Shown: piece after piece, positions 1 through 8,692 of the stretch
Position numbering within the stretch: the stretch's first letter is position 1
Layout: each line of letters opens with the position of its first letter
DNA from: Alphaproteobacteria bacterium
GTDB lineage: Bacteria > Pseudomonadota > Alphaproteobacteria > UBA8366 > Aestuariispiraceae
NCBI GenBank assembly: GCA_024743195.1
Contig: JANSXE010000002.1
Location: 1-64,000 of the forward strand
Reading direction: 5' to 3'
Length of the DNA: 64,000 nucleotides
The notes under the pieces: model-generated
The model's database searches: none
Told to the model about the DNA's origin: nothing
The model's input: only the letters and a program-made list of their open reading frames with translations
Program-made: the position numbers and the translations under genes

Positions 1-1
1 G

Positions 2-745
2 CCCGACCGCAAGCCCTGGAACGCGGTCTTCGGTCCGGACGACCCGGTCAGCTTGGCTTTCCGGTTCTCCATCGCCGACTGCCTGCTGAACACCGGGGCC
101 GCCGGCGAGGCCCTGGAGGTCGCCCGCGCCCTGCTGACCGACCGAGAACGGGTCCAGGGCGCCGACCATCCGCACACGCTCGCGACGCGGTACCTGATCG
201 CCGACTGCCTGCTGAACACCGGGGCCGCCGGCGAGGCCCTGGAGGACGCCCGCGCCCTGCTGACCGACCGAGAACGGGTTCTGGGCGCCGACCATCCGAA
301 CACGCTCACGACGCGTTTCCTGATCGCCGACTGCCTGCGGAGGACCGGGGCCGCCGGCGCGGCCCTGGAGGACGCCCGCGCCCTGCTGACCGACCAGGAA
401 CGGGTCCAGGGCGCCGACCATCCGCACACGCTCACGACGCGCTCCCTGATCGCCGCCTGCCTGCTGAACACCGGGGCCGCCGGCGAGGCCCTGGAGGACG
501 CCCGCGTCCTGCTGACCGACCAGGAACGAGTAAAGGGCGCCGACCATCCGGATACGCTCGCGACGCGCAGCTTCATCGCGCGCCTCCTGCTTGATCTCGG
601 CGACGTCGACTCGGCGGGCGCGGTCCATGACGGGGTCGTGGCGGCCTTGCGGAACCGCGGCCTGCTGGATGGGGAAGACAGACTGGAAGAGGCCCTGACG
701 GTGGACCGGCGGCTGGAGGCCGCCAGCGATCGGGCGGCGGATTGA
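2..745 (+). CDS. TPR-repeat protein, 5' end cut off by window
   Basis: The frame is open to the left edge, so the true start lies outside the window. The visible part is an array of 42-residue tetratricopeptide units of the kinesin-light-chain type, each carrying a GADHPxTLxTR motif followed by an IADCLLNTGAAGEALEDAR helix pair. The last unit, from about base 575, is degenerate, and a charged tail of about 55 residues ends the protein. Such arrays bind proteins. In bacteria they often form the C-terminus of NB-ARC or other STAND ATPases, but the N-terminal part is missing here, so the full architecture is unknown. No catalytic domain is visible. Confidence 0.85.
   Translation, partial: PDRKPWNAVFGPDDPVSLAFRFSIADCLLNTGAAGEALEVARALLTDRERVQGADHPHTLATRYLIADCLLNTGAAGEALEDARALLTDRERVLGADHPNTLTTRFLIADCLRRTGAAGAALEDARALLTDQERVQGADHPHTLTTRSLIAACLLNTGAAGEALEDARVLLTDQERVKGADHPDTLATRSFIARLLLDLGDVDSAGAVHDGVVAALRNRGLLDGEDRLEEALTVDRRLEAASDRAAD
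71..574 (+). repeat. Four in-frame 126-bp tandem repeats
   Basis: The string ATCGCCGACT recurs at 71, 197 and 323 and a one-base variant sits at 449, giving exact 126-bp spacing. A diverged fifth copy starts at 575. The units are nearly identical in DNA as well as protein, including silent positions, which indicates recent duplication or gene conversion. One unit equals one 42-residue TPR. Confidence 0.9.
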
Positions 746-776
746 GGGGGCATGAAGGCCGGCGCGGGACCGGGCG

Positions 777-1547
777 TCAGCCGCCCGAACGCGACGAGCC
801 ATCCGCGGCGTCTCCCGGCGGCTCCAGATCCTCCGGCTCGGCGCCGGTGGTTTCGGCGGCGCTGGCGGCGATCAGGCCGCGGTAGAGGCGCTGTTGGGCC
901 GGGGTGAAGACCAGGAATTCCGGGTGCCACTGAACGCCGATCAGGAAGCGGTCGCCGATCCCCTCGATCGCCTGGACGACGCCCCAGGTGTCGCGGCCGA
1001 CGATCCGCAAGCCGCCGCCCAGCGCGTCGACCGCCTGGCGGTGCAGGCTGTTCACCTTGCAGACGTCGCGTCCCAGGAGCGCGCGCAGGCGGCTGTCGGG
1101 CTCGACGCTGACATGCTTCGCGGGCAGCGGCGTGCGCATCCGCGGCACGCCGTCATAGGCCTCGTGGATGTCCGCGACCAGCGTGCCGCCGAGATGGGCG
1201 TTGATCATCTGCGCCCCCCGGCAGACGCCCAGCACCGGCCGGCCGGTCGGCGCGAAGCGGTCGAGCAGCGCCAACTCCAATTCGTCGCGCTCCGGGTCGA
1301 GGCGCACCTCCGGCTCGATCTCGCCGCCATAGAGGCCCGGCCCGATGTCGTCGCCGCCGCCGACGATCAGCCCGTCGAGCTTGGCCGCCACCGTCTCCAG
1401 CGTCGGCAGCCGGCGCGGCGTCAGGCGCACGGCGCGCCCGCCGGCCCGCCAGATCGCGAGCTTATGGAAGCACCAGGCGGTCCAACTGCCCCGGCGGGAG
1501 CCGGTCACGCCGATCAGCGGCCGCACGCGCTTGCCGAAGGGGAACAT
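777..1547 (-). CDS. Peptidase C26 / class I glutamine amidotransferase-like hydrolase
   Basis: This 256-residue protein has the class I glutamine amidotransferase fold of the gamma-glutamyl hydrolase (PuuD-like) branch. The nucleophile elbow GVCRGAQ places the catalytic Cys at residue 109, and the partner His208 and Glu210 lie in GVQWHPE. An oxyanion-type GGGDD stretch is at about residues 63-67. It starts 13 bp after the amidoligase gene on the same strand, so the two are probably co-transcribed. Pairing of such hydrolases with amidoligases is known from comparative genomics, and it fits release or remodelling of an amide or gamma-glutamyl bond made by the ligase. The substrate is unknown. 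Confidence 0.85.
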   Translation of the reverse strand: MFPFGKRVRPLIGVTGSRRGSWTAWCFHKLAIWRAGGRAVRLTPRRLPTLETVAAKLDGLIVGGGDDIGPGLYGGEIEPEVRLDPERDELELALLDRFAPTGRPVLGVCRGAQMINAHLGGTLVADIHEAYDGVPRMRTPLPAKHVSVEPDSRLRALLGRDVCKVNSLHRQAVDALGGGLRIVGRDTWGVVQAIEGIGDRFLIGVQWHPEFLVFTPAQQRLYRGLIAASAAETTGAEPEDLEPPGDAADGSSRSGG

Positions 1548-1560
1548 GGCGGACCCGCGT

Positions 1561-2688
1561 CTAGCCGATCAGGCGGCGCACGAAAGGGTCGGACTTCTGC
1601 GCCCAATCCTGCGCGCCCCAATCGCCGGGGATCAGCGAATCGTAATGGTCCAGGAACGCGGCCGCCATCTCGGCGGCGAGCGCGCGGTCGGCGGCCAGCC
1701 GCTCCACCAGCACCCAGCGGTTCCATTCGGAGACCGGGCCGTCCTCCGTCCCGGTGAAGCGCGTATTCGGCAGCCGGTAGTGGAAGGCCGGGCGCGGCTT
1801 GATCCGGTCGTCGTCCACCGCGCGGCGCACCCGCGGGCCGTCCAGTTCGGCGAAGATCGGCAGCATGTCGAGTTCGCGATTGCGCGTCGGGTTCTCCGCC
1901 AGATAGTCGTCGATCAGCAGCGTCTGGTCGGGCCGGTAGTCCGGGTCGACGACCTGCAGCGCGTAGTTCTTCGGGAACGGGTCCACATAGGGCAGCAGAC
2001 GGCGCATCAGGTCGACGTCGATCGACCGGCGCAGCCAGGCGCTCAACAGAATGTAGGCGCGCAGCACGTCCGTCAGCCACCCCGCCTCCAGGCTCGCGAC
2101 CTCCGGATTGAGATGCAGGCCGAAGGCGTAGAGCGCGCCTTCGTCCGTGCCGCTCGCCCCCGCCTCGCGGATCGAGTGGTAGAGCGGCGTCATCTCGTCG
2201 AGCGCCGACCAGGGGATCGGCGGGCTGACGATCTCCATCGGCACGAAGTCCTCGCTGATCTGGCCGATCACCCGGCTGGCGCCGGCGTCGACCTCGCGCA
2301 GGAACGACACCAGCTCCTTCAGCCAATCCTCCTCGACCTCGACCTCGTCCCAGAATTTTGCGGGGTGGGCGTATTGGGTGTCCAGTTCGATGGTGAAATC
2401 GCCGTGGCGCGCGCCGCGCAAGGCGAAACGGTACGGGTCGCGCTCCTCCAGCGCGCCGCCGAAGCGCGCCTGCACCAGATCGGCCGCCCGGCGTACGTCC
2501 AACGCGACGCATTCGATCTCCACGCCGACCCGGCGCGGGCCGCCGTCGGGCCGCTCGGTCCAGGGCGGGGTCAGCACGCCGCCGCCCGCGATCTCGGCTT
2601 CGATCGGATCGGCGGAGCGGGTTGGGTCTGTCGTCATCGGGGTCTGTCCCATAGCGCTAGAGGTGGGGCCGGTCGCGCGGAAGTCCAC
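1561..2688 (-). CDS. Amidoligase-family protein (COOH-NH2 ligase fold)
   Basis: The protein matches the Amidoligase_2 family, relatives of glutamine synthetase and gamma-glutamylcysteine ligase that join a carboxylate to an amine using ATP. The family-typical start of the domain is GVEIECVALD, followed by ELDTQYAHP and a PMEIVSPPI strand with acidic metal-binding residues, then FGLHLNPE. Substrates of this branch are not established. The longest reading uses GTG at 2688; ATGs at 2652 and 2637 are alternatives, and none has a strong ribosome-binding site. It lies between the permease gene (7 bp upstream of the GTG) and the C26 hydrolase gene, suggesting a three-gene unit. Confidence 0.8.
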   Translation of the reverse strand: MDFRATGPTSSAMGQTPMTTDPTRSADPIEAEIAGGGVLTPPWTERPDGGPRRVGVEIECVALDVRRAADLVQARFGGALEERDPYRFALRGARHGDFTIELDTQYAHPAKFWDEVEVEEDWLKELVSFLREVDAGASRVIGQISEDFVPMEIVSPPIPWSALDEMTPLYHSIREAGASGTDEGALYAFGLHLNPEVASLEAGWLTDVLRAYILLSAWLRRSIDVDLMRRLLPYVDPFPKNYALQVVDPDYRPDQTLLIDDYLAENPTRNRELDMLPIFAELDGPRVRRAVDDDRIKPRPAFHYRLPNTRFTGTEDGPVSEWNRWVLVERLAADRALAAEMAAAFLDHYDSLIPGDWGAQDWAQKSDPFVRRLIG

Positions 2689-2694
2689 TCGCCG

Positions 2695-4524
2695 TCACAG
2701 ATCGAACCAGATCGGCGCGACGAGGCTGAAGGCCAGCCAGCAGATCAGCAGCAGCGGCGTCCCGGCCTTCACGAAGTCCAGGAAGCGGTAGCCGCCCGGC
2801 GCCATCACCAACAGATTGGTCTGATAGCCGACCGGGCTGGCGAAGGAGCAGTTGGCGGCGAACACGACGGCGACGGCGAAAGCCTCCACCGGCGCGTCGA
2901 CGTGATGGGCGACGGCGGCCGCGATCGGGGTGAACAGCACCGCCGTCGCCTTGGTGGACAGGATGTTCGCCAGCACCGCCACCAGCAGGAAGAAGCTGGA
3001 AAGCACCACGGGAACCGACGCGCCCTCCACGGCCTCCAGCATGGCGCGGGCCAGGAAGTCGGCGCCCCCCGTATGCTGCATCGCCGCGCCCAGCGCCAAG
3101 GCCGCCGCGATCAGCAGGATGATCTTGCGGTCGATGGCCTGCACCGCCTCGTCCAGGCCGATGACCCCGGCGGCGATCATCACGGTCGCGCCGCTCAGCG
3201 CGGCGATCTCCGTCGGGACCAGGCCGCTGGCCGCGGCGCCGACCACGGCCGCGAAGATCAGGCCGGCTCGGCGCGCCAGATGGCGCTGCGGCAGCGTCTC
3301 GGCCGACCATTCCATCAGCACCACGTCCTGGCTCCCGCGCAGGCCTTCGATGTCTTCGCGCCGGCCCTGGATCAGCAGCACGTCGCCGGCCTCCAACGGG
3401 AGCTCCGTGGGCCGGCGGCGCAGCATGCGGCTGCGGCGCTCCACCCCCAGCACGCCGCAGCCGTGGCGGGCGCGGAAGCCCGCGCGCTCCAGCGTCACCC
3501 CGACGAGGCGCGATTTCGGCGGCACCATCGCTTCGGCCAGCGCCTGGACGCCCGCGGCTTCCGGGCCCGGCTCCGGATGCAGGCTGTCGGGCGTCGTCTT
3601 GAAGAGGTCGGTCAATCGGTCGCGCGTCGCGGCGATGACCAGCACGTCGCCGGGCCGCAGCGCCAGCGCCTCGTCATAGGGCGGGAACAGGCTGTCCCCG
3701 GCGCGCTCCACGGCCAGCACGGTGACGCCCGGCAGGTCCGGGAAGAAGCCGCTGACCGGCCGCATGCCGTCGAAGCGTCCGCCGGCCTCGACCGAAAGCT
3801 GGGCCTTGAACTGCTTCGCCGCGCCGGCGGGCAGGCCGGACGGGCCCGCGTCGCGCGCCGGCAACAGGCGCGGCAAGAGGAAGACCACATAGACGAGCCC
3901 GGCCGCCGCCACGGCCAGCCCGGGGACGGTGAAGCTGAAGAAGTCGAAGCCGGGTTCGCCGAGCTCCACCAACGCGCTGGAGACCAGCAGGTTGGTCGAC
4001 GAGCCGATCAGCGTCGTCATGCCGCCCAGGATCGCGGCGAAGCTGAGCGGCATCATGTATTGACCCGCCGCCCGGTCGTTGCGCGCCGCCAGCGCGTGCA
4101 GGATCGGAATGAAGATCACGACGACCGGGATGTTGTTCAGCACCGCGCTCGTCCCGGCGACCAGCAGCATGGCGACCGCGAAGGAGAACAGCATGGAGCC
4201 GCGCGACAGCCGGTGCACCGCCGCCGACACGCGATCCAGCGCGCCGGTGCGGCTCAGCCCCTCGCCCAGCACCAGAAGCGCCAGCACGGTCAGCAGCGCC
4301 GGATTGGCGAACCCGCCCAGCAGCACGGACGGGCTCAGCAGATCCGCGCCGCCCGGCCCCTCGACCGGGGCGATGCGGAACAGCGCGAGAAGCGCGCAGA
4401 TCACGCCCAGCGACGTGACCTCCAACGGCAGCCTCTCGGTGGCGTAGAGAACCAGCGTCCCCGCGATTAGCGCGAAGACGAGGAGCATCTGCAGCGACGC
4501 CGCGTCACCGGCCAAGACGGTCAA
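2695..4524 (-). CDS. SLC13/DASS-type permease with two TrkA-C domains
   Basis: A 609-residue inner-membrane permease of the divalent anion:sodium symporter superfamily. Hydrophobic segments form an N-terminal half (about residues 10-215) and a C-terminal half (about 405-609). The signatures SAVLNNIPVVV and later ANILSTKATAV are the paired NxP/T re-entrant motifs. Between the halves, at about residues 235-400, are two regulatory TrkA-C (RCK_C) modules with the LRPGDVLVIAA and LEAGDVLLIQG strands. This architecture is seen in sulfate or dicarboxylate carriers, but the ion cannot be read from sequence. The start is TTG at 4524; an ATG at 4488 is possible. It heads a probable operon with the amidoligase and C26 hydrolase. 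Confidence 0.85.
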   Translation of the reverse strand: MTVLAGDAASLQMLLVFALIAGTLVLYATERLPLEVTSLGVICALLALFRIAPVEGPGGADLLSPSVLLGGFANPALLTVLALLVLGEGLSRTGALDRVSAAVHRLSRGSMLFSFAVAMLLVAGTSAVLNNIPVVVIFIPILHALAARNDRAAGQYMMPLSFAAILGGMTTLIGSSTNLLVSSALVELGEPGFDFFSFTVPGLAVAAAGLVYVVFLLPRLLPARDAGPSGLPAGAAKQFKAQLSVEAGGRFDGMRPVSGFFPDLPGVTVLAVERAGDSLFPPYDEALALRPGDVLVIAATRDRLTDLFKTTPDSLHPEPGPEAAGVQALAEAMVPPKSRLVGVTLERAGFRARHGCGVLGVERRSRMLRRRPTELPLEAGDVLLIQGRREDIEGLRGSQDVVLMEWSAETLPQRHLARRAGLIFAAVVGAAASGLVPTEIAALSGATVMIAAGVIGLDEAVQAIDRKIILLIAAALALGAAMQHTGGADFLARAMLEAVEGASVPVVLSSFFLLVAVLANILSTKATAVLFTPIAAAVAHHVDAPVEAFAVAVVFAANCSFASPVGYQTNLLVMAPGGYRFLDFVKAGTPLLLICWLAFSLVAPIWFDL

Positions 4525-4657
4525 AGCGTGGGCGGCCCCTTATCCGATGCGCCCGGACGCCGGGGGCGCGGCGGGCGGCGTGGCGGAAGCGGTTGCGGGA
4601 CGGTTCGCCGCCAGCCTAGCCCGAACGGCGGCCGCGCGCAAAGCGCGAGGCCGCGCC

Positions 4658-5293
4658 TCAGACCTTGCGCAGCAGTTCCTGGGCGAGCGCGCGAATCTCC
4701 TTCGCGGCCTGGCTCGACGGCTTGGTTTCCGGCGCGGTCAGCCCGTCGGCCATGCTCTCCGCGAAGGCGACGCGCGCGCCCAGGCGCGCCTTGGCGATCT
4801 CCGCCTCGTAGCCGGCGAGCGCCTCGGCCATTCGCTCGGTCAGGAGCGCGCGCGGCGGCACCCGGTTCAGCACCAGCACCGAGGGCCGCTTCTCCTTCGC
4901 CGCGAGCTGCAGCGTCGGCAGCGTCGCCCAGACGTCGAGCGGGCTGGGCTGCGTCGGGATCACCACCAGATCGGCGGCGCGGACCGCGACGCGCGCTTCG
5001 GTCTCGGCGTGCGGCGGGCTGTCGACCACGACCATGTCGCTTTCGCGCGCCAGTTGCTCCACGGCCTTCGCGGCGCGCCAGCCGGTCACGTTCTCGAAGC
5101 GCAGGCCGACGGCCTCGGGCCCCAGATGCGCGGCGCGGGCCGCAAACCAGGCGGCAAGCGTCGATTGCGGGTCGATATCGACCAGCGCCACGCGCTTGCG
5201 CTTCAAGGCCCAGGCCACGGCCAGATGGGCCGCCAGGGTGGATTTGCCGGCGCCGCCCTTCTGCTGCGCCACCGTAAAGATCGTCGCCGCCAT
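4658..5293 (-). CDS. ParA/MinD-like P-loop ATPase
   Basis: A 211-residue ParA-family ATPase. The deviant Walker A motif is QQKGGAGKST at about residues 10-19. Walker A' is LVDIDPQSTL and Walker B is MVVVDSPP, with the early KGG signature lysine intact. ParA proteins dimerise on ATP and bind DNA or surfaces nonspecifically to place cargo. No ParB-like partner is next to it, and the protein lacks the long DNA-binding N-terminus of plasmid ParA. It therefore resembles the solitary chromosomal ParA-like ATPases that position other complexes. The ATG at 5293 is chosen because GGGAG lies about 7 bases upstream. Confidence 0.85.
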   Translation of the reverse strand: MAATIFTVAQQKGGAGKSTLAAHLAVAWALKRKRVALVDIDPQSTLAAWFAARAAHLGPEAVGLRFENVTGWRAAKAVEQLARESDMVVVDSPPHAETEARVAVRAADLVVIPTQPSPLDVWATLPTLQLAAKEKRPSVLVLNRVPPRALLTERMAEALAGYEAEIAKARLGARVAFAESMADGLTAPETKPSSQAAKEIRALAQELLRKV

Positions 5294-5422
5294 CGCGCCG
5301 CTCCCATCGCCGGAGAAAGCGCAGCTTTGCAGGTGCGAAAGCCTTTCGCAACTGCGAGATCGCGCGCGCCCGCCGCCGCCGCCCTTGCCGCGCGCGCCGC
5401 GCCTGGGCATAACCGCCGCGTC

Positions 5423-6385
5423 ATGCCCCGCATCCGCCCGATAGACGATCCCGACGCGCTCGCCGAGGCGGTGCGGATCCTGCGCGCCGGAGGGCTGGTG
5501 GCCTTCCCGACGGAGACGGTCTACGGGCTGGGCGCGCTGGCGACGGACGACCGCGCGGTGGCGCGCATCTTCGAGGCCAAGGGCCGGCCGCGCTTCAATC
5601 CGCTGATCGCCCATCTTCCGGGCCGGGAGGAGGCGGAGGCGGTCGCCGAAATCACGCCGGACGGGGCGCGCCTGATCGACGCCTTCTGGCCCGGCGCCCT
5701 GACCCTCGTGCTGCCGCGCCGGGCGGACAGCGCCCTTTCGCTGCTGGCCTGCGCGGGCTTGCCGACTGCGGCGCTGCGCGCGCCGGCGCATCCGGCGGCG
5801 CAGCGGCTGCTGCGGGCCGTCGGCGCCCCGGTGGCGGCGCCGAGCGCCAACGCCTCCGGCAAGCTGAGCCCGGTGACGGCCGCCCATGTGCGCGACTCGC
5901 TGGGCGAGGCGGTCGATCTGATCCTGGACGGCGGCGCCTGCCAGATCGGCCTGGAGAGCGCGATCGTCGATGTGAGCGGCGAGACGCCGACGCTGCTGCG
6001 CCCCGGCGGCGTGACGGCGGAGGAGATCGAGGAGGTTCTCGGCCGCCCGCTCGCCCGCCTGGACGGCCCGGTCGGAGACGCCCCGTCGGCGCCGGGCATG
6101 CTGGAGAGCCACTACGCCCCCGGCCTGCCGATCCGGTTGGAGGCCCGCGACGTCGCGCCGGGGGAAGCCTTCCTCGCCTTCGGCGCGGTCCATCCCGAAG
6201 GCGCCGCGGCGAGCCTGAGCCAGACGGGCGATCTGCGCGAGGCGGCGGCGTCCCTCTTCAGCCTGTTGCACGCCTTGGACGATCCGTCCCGCTTCCGGCG
6301 CATCGCCGTCGCTCCGATCCCGGAGACCGGTCTCGGCCGCGCGATCAACGACCGCCTGCGCCGCGCCGCCGCGCCGCGCGGGTGA
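5423..6385 (+). CDS. L-threonylcarbamoyladenylate synthase, Sua5/YwlC type
   Basis: A 320-residue two-domain enzyme that makes threonylcarbamoyl-AMP from threonine, bicarbonate and ATP, the first step of the universal t6A37 tRNA modification. The YrdC domain spans about residues 1-195, with FPTETVYGLGA, KGRPRFNPL, WPGALTLVL, the APSANASGKLSPV loop and LESAIVDV. The Sua5 domain follows the linker that contains SAPGMLESHYAP, so it is the long Sua5/YwlC form rather than short TsaC. It is divergent from the ParA gene with about 130 bp between starts. Confidence 0.93.
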   Translation: MPRIRPIDDPDALAEAVRILRAGGLVAFPTETVYGLGALATDDRAVARIFEAKGRPRFNPLIAHLPGREEAEAVAEITPDGARLIDAFWPGALTLVLPRRADSALSLLACAGLPTAALRAPAHPAAQRLLRAVGAPVAAPSANASGKLSPVTAAHVRDSLGEAVDLILDGGACQIGLESAIVDVSGETPTLLRPGGVTAEEIEEVLGRPLARLDGPVGDAPSAPGMLESHYAPGLPIRLEARDVAPGEAFLAFGAVHPEGAAASLSQTGDLREAAASLFSLLHALDDPSRFRRIAVAPIPETGLGRAINDRLRRAAAPRG

Positions 6386-6515
6386 GGGGCGGGGCGAGGC
6401 GCGGCGCTGATTCTTTGCGCGGCGCCGCGACGGAAGGTCGGGGCGCCTGCGTCTAGGTCAGTGGGGGAGGACGACAGTCCACACCGCAACCCTTCGAATG
6501 CGAGGAGCGCATCCC

Positions 6516-7418
6516 ATGCGACAGACGATCAAGAAACGCGGCGCGAAACTGCTGATCGCCGGGCTCGGCCTGGCGGGCGCGATCGGCCTCTCCGACGCCG
6601 CCCTGGCCCATCAGCCCAGCGGCTATCAGGGCGGCTATCAGGGCGGCTATCAGGGCGGTTACCAAGGCGGTTACCAGGGCGGCCATCACGGCGGCGCGAA
6701 ATCCGGCCAGATGGGCAAGATGGGCCAAATGGGCTGTCCGATGATGGGCGGCCAAATGGGCGGCCAAATGGGGCCCGGCATGATGGGCGGCCAGATGGGC
6801 CCGGGCATGATGGGCCCGGGCATGATGGGCGGTGCCATGATGGGGCGAATGGGCTCCGGCATGATGCGGCCAGGCGCCATGGGCGGGGAGCATCCCGGCT
6901 TCGCGCGCATGATGGCTGAGGCCGATGCGGACGGCGACGGCGCGGTCAGCCGCGAGGAGATGACGGCCTACCACACGGCGCGCCTCGAGAGCGCGGATAC
7001 GGACGGGGACGGCCGTGTCACGCCGGACGAGATGCGTGAGGCCATGCAGGCGCGGCGCTTCGACCGGTTGGACGCCGACGGCGACGGGACGCTGAGCCGC
7101 GAGGAGTTCGAGGCCATGGGGCCGGGCCGGGGCGCCATGATGCAGCCCGGCGGCGCTCGGTCGGGTATGATGGGCGGCCAAATGGGCGGCGGCATGATGG
7201 GCGGCGGCCAAATGGGCGGCGGCATGATGGGCCCGGGCATGATGGGCGGCGCCATGGCCCCCGGCTCCGCCGGCGGCCCGCGCGGGCTGCATCGCTTCGA
7301 CCAGAACGGCGACGGCGTGCTGGAGCCGGGCGAGGTGGAGCAGATGACCCGACGCATGTTCGAGTGGCTCGACCGCAATGGCGACGGCCGGCTGGACGCG
7401 GACGAAGCGCCGCGCTGA
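6516..7418 (+). CDS. Secreted Met-rich EF-hand protein
   Basis: A 300-residue exported protein. A Sec signal runs to ALAHQ at about residue 30. Five GGYQ units follow (about 35-55), then a CPMMGGQMGG region extremely rich in Met and Gly (about 65-125), EF-hand loops at Asp137, Asp161 and Asp186, a second Met-rich block (about 208-250), and EF loops at Asp262 and Asp286. The loops follow DxDGDGxxxxxE, so calcium binding is expected. Clustered Met can bind Cu(I) or Ag(I), but that role is inferred. The ATG at 6516 has GAGGAG upstream. It precedes an ECF sigma factor gene by 101 bp, and the group looks like a metal or envelope stress unit. Confidence 0.85.
   Translation: MRQTIKKRGAKLLIAGLGLAGAIGLSDAALAHQPSGYQGGYQGGYQGGYQGGYQGGHHGGAKSGQMGKMGQMGCPMMGGQMGGQMGPGMMGGQMGPGMMGPGMMGGAMMGRMGSGMMRPGAMGGEHPGFARMMAEADADGDGAVSREEMTAYHTARLESADTDGDGRVTPDEMREAMQARRFDRLDADGDGTLSREEFEAMGPGRGAMMQPGGARSGMMGGQMGGGMMGGGQMGGGMMGPGMMGGAMAPGSAGGPRGLHRFDQNGDGVLEPGEVEQMTRRMFEWLDRNGDGRLDADEAPR
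6623..6684 (+). repeat. 12-bp in-frame GGYQ codon repeats
   Basis: Five consecutive 12-base units encode Gly-Gly-Tyr-Gln, the first ones identical in DNA (GGCTATCAGGGC) and later ones with TAC and CAA codons. A short tandem array of this sort can change copy number by replication slippage without shifting the frame. Confidence 0.8.
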
Positions 7419-7519
7419 GCCGAGCCGCGCTGACCGCCGCCGCGGCGCGGCGCCGCCGGAGCGCCGTTCCGGACGGCGCCGCCCGCGGCGGCGGGGCGAT
7501 CCAGTCCCCAGGAGGCGGC

Positions 7520-8149
7520 ATGCCCCCCGACGACGCTCCGGACCGGCCTTTCGCCCGGCCGGCGGCCGCACAGGCCCCGGCCGAGGCGGCGTCGGCGGCG
7601 GCCGCCGGCTTGCGGGCGCTGTCGGCGGCGGCCGCGGACGGCGACGCCGCGGCCTATGCTGGGTTGGTCGAGCGGTTGGCGGGCCGGGTGTTCGGCTTCG
7701 CGGTCCGGCTGCTGGGCGACCGGGCGGAGGCGGAAGACGTGACCCAGGAGAGCTTCGCGCGGCTCTGGCGCGCCTACGACGTCAGCCCGCCGAAAGGGCC
7801 GGTCGAGGCCTGGCTCTTCCGCACGGCGCGCAATCTCTGCATCGACCGGATGCGGCGGCTCGGGCGGCTGGTCGATGCGCCGACCGAGACGGTGGACGGC
7901 GCCCCGGATCCGGCGCCCAGCGCGGAGGCGCGCTGGGCCGCGCGGGAGACGGCGGAGACGGTCCAGGCCGCGCTCGACCTCCTGCCGGAGCGGCAGAAGA
8001 GCGCGATCCTGCTGGTTCACTTTCAGGACTTCACCGGGCGTCAGGCGGCCGAGGCTATGGCCATCGGCGAGGAGGCGCTGGAAAGTCTGTTGGCGCGCGG
8101 GCGGCGCAAGCTGCGCGCGCTCTTGGCCGAGCGCCGGGACGATCTGTGA
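7520..8149 (+). CDS. ECF-type RNA polymerase sigma factor
   Basis: A 209-residue sigma-70 family factor with only regions 2 and 4. Region 2 is at about residues 45-110 (GRVFGFAVRLLGDRAEAEDVTQESFARLW, cut here for naming only, with the conserved DVTQE core), then AWLFRTARNLCIDRMRR. Region 4 is at about residues 150-205 (LLPERQKSAILL, FTGRQAAEAMAI, then a basic RGRRKLRALL recognition helix). The ATG at 7520 follows GGAGG by a few bases. The next gene encodes a single-span membrane protein of anti-sigma type, and then a periplasmic sensor-like protein. That is the usual order for a sigma, anti-sigma, sensor module. Confidence 0.92.
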   Translation: MPPDDAPDRPFARPAAAQAPAEAASAAAAGLRALSAAAADGDAAAYAGLVERLAGRVFGFAVRLLGDRAEAEDVTQESFARLWRAYDVSPPKGPVEAWLFRTARNLCIDRMRRLGRLVDAPTETVDGAPDPAPSAEARWAARETAETVQAALDLLPERQKSAILLVHFQDFTGRQAAEAMAIGEEALESLLARGRRKLRALLAERRDDL

Positions 8150-8170
8150 CAGGCAAGGGAAGGTGACGCG

Positions 8171-8692
8171 ATGATGACGGATGGACCCGAAGCCCACGCG
8201 GCGGACGCGGCGGCGCCGATGACGGAGGCGCGGTTCGAACGTCTGACGGCGGCCTATGGCGCCGACCCGGCGCGCTGGCCGGCCTCGGAGCGGGCCGCGG
8301 CGGCGGCGTTCGTTCAGGCCGACCGGGAGGCGGCGGCGCCGCTCCTCGCCGAGGCGGCGGCGCTCGACCAAGCGCTCGCGACCGCCCGCGCCGCCGCGCC
8401 GACGCTGTCGCCCCGGACCTTGGCCGCGATGAGGCGCGGGGCGCGGCCCGGTTGGCTCGGTCGCCTGCGCCGTCTTCTCGATTGGCCGGATGCGCTCTGG
8501 CAACCCGCCGGCGCCGTTGCGGCGGCCCTGCTGGTCGGCTTCGTCGTCGGGCTCGGCGCGCCGCCGGCGACGCCCTTCGGAGAGGCGGCCCAGCCGACGC
8601 AGGCGGAAACCGCCGAAGCCGCATTGCGCGCCGATTTCACGCTTTTCCTCTATGGCCCAGCCGCTGCGGATGGACAGGAGACCGTGCGATGA
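8171..8692 (+). CDS. Putative membrane anti-sigma factor
   Basis: A 173-residue protein with an N-terminal cytoplasmic region carrying RLTAAYGADPARWP, a motif seen in anti-sigma-like proteins next to alphaproteobacterial ECF genes. One transmembrane helix (GAVAAALLVGFVVGLGA) lies at about residues 113-130, and a short acidic periplasmic tail follows. It starts 21 bp after the sigma gene, and its stop overlaps the next start in ATGA. No zinc-binding HxxxCxxC motif is visible, so it is not a ZAS-type anti-sigma. The function is inferred from gene order and topology. Confidence 0.7.
   Translation: MMTDGPEAHAADAAAPMTEARFERLTAAYGADPARWPASERAAAAAFVQADREAAAPLLAEAAALDQALATARAAAPTLSPRTLAAMRRGARPGWLGRLRRLLDWPDALWQPAGAVAAALLVGFVVGLGAPPATPFGEAAQPTQAETAEAALRADFTLFLYGPAAADGQETVR

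Noticed and set aside
1345-4470. A 1041-codon plus-strand open frame
   Set aside because: It is antisense to the permease, amidoligase and hydrolase genes. Its product is Arg/Gln/His-rich low complexity with no family motif, as expected from the opposite strand of high-GC genes.
6453-7571. A minus-strand frame rich in His-Ala units opposite the EF-hand gene
   Set aside because: It mirrors the Met/Gly repeats of the plus strand. The plus frame has a signal peptide, RBS and EF-hands.
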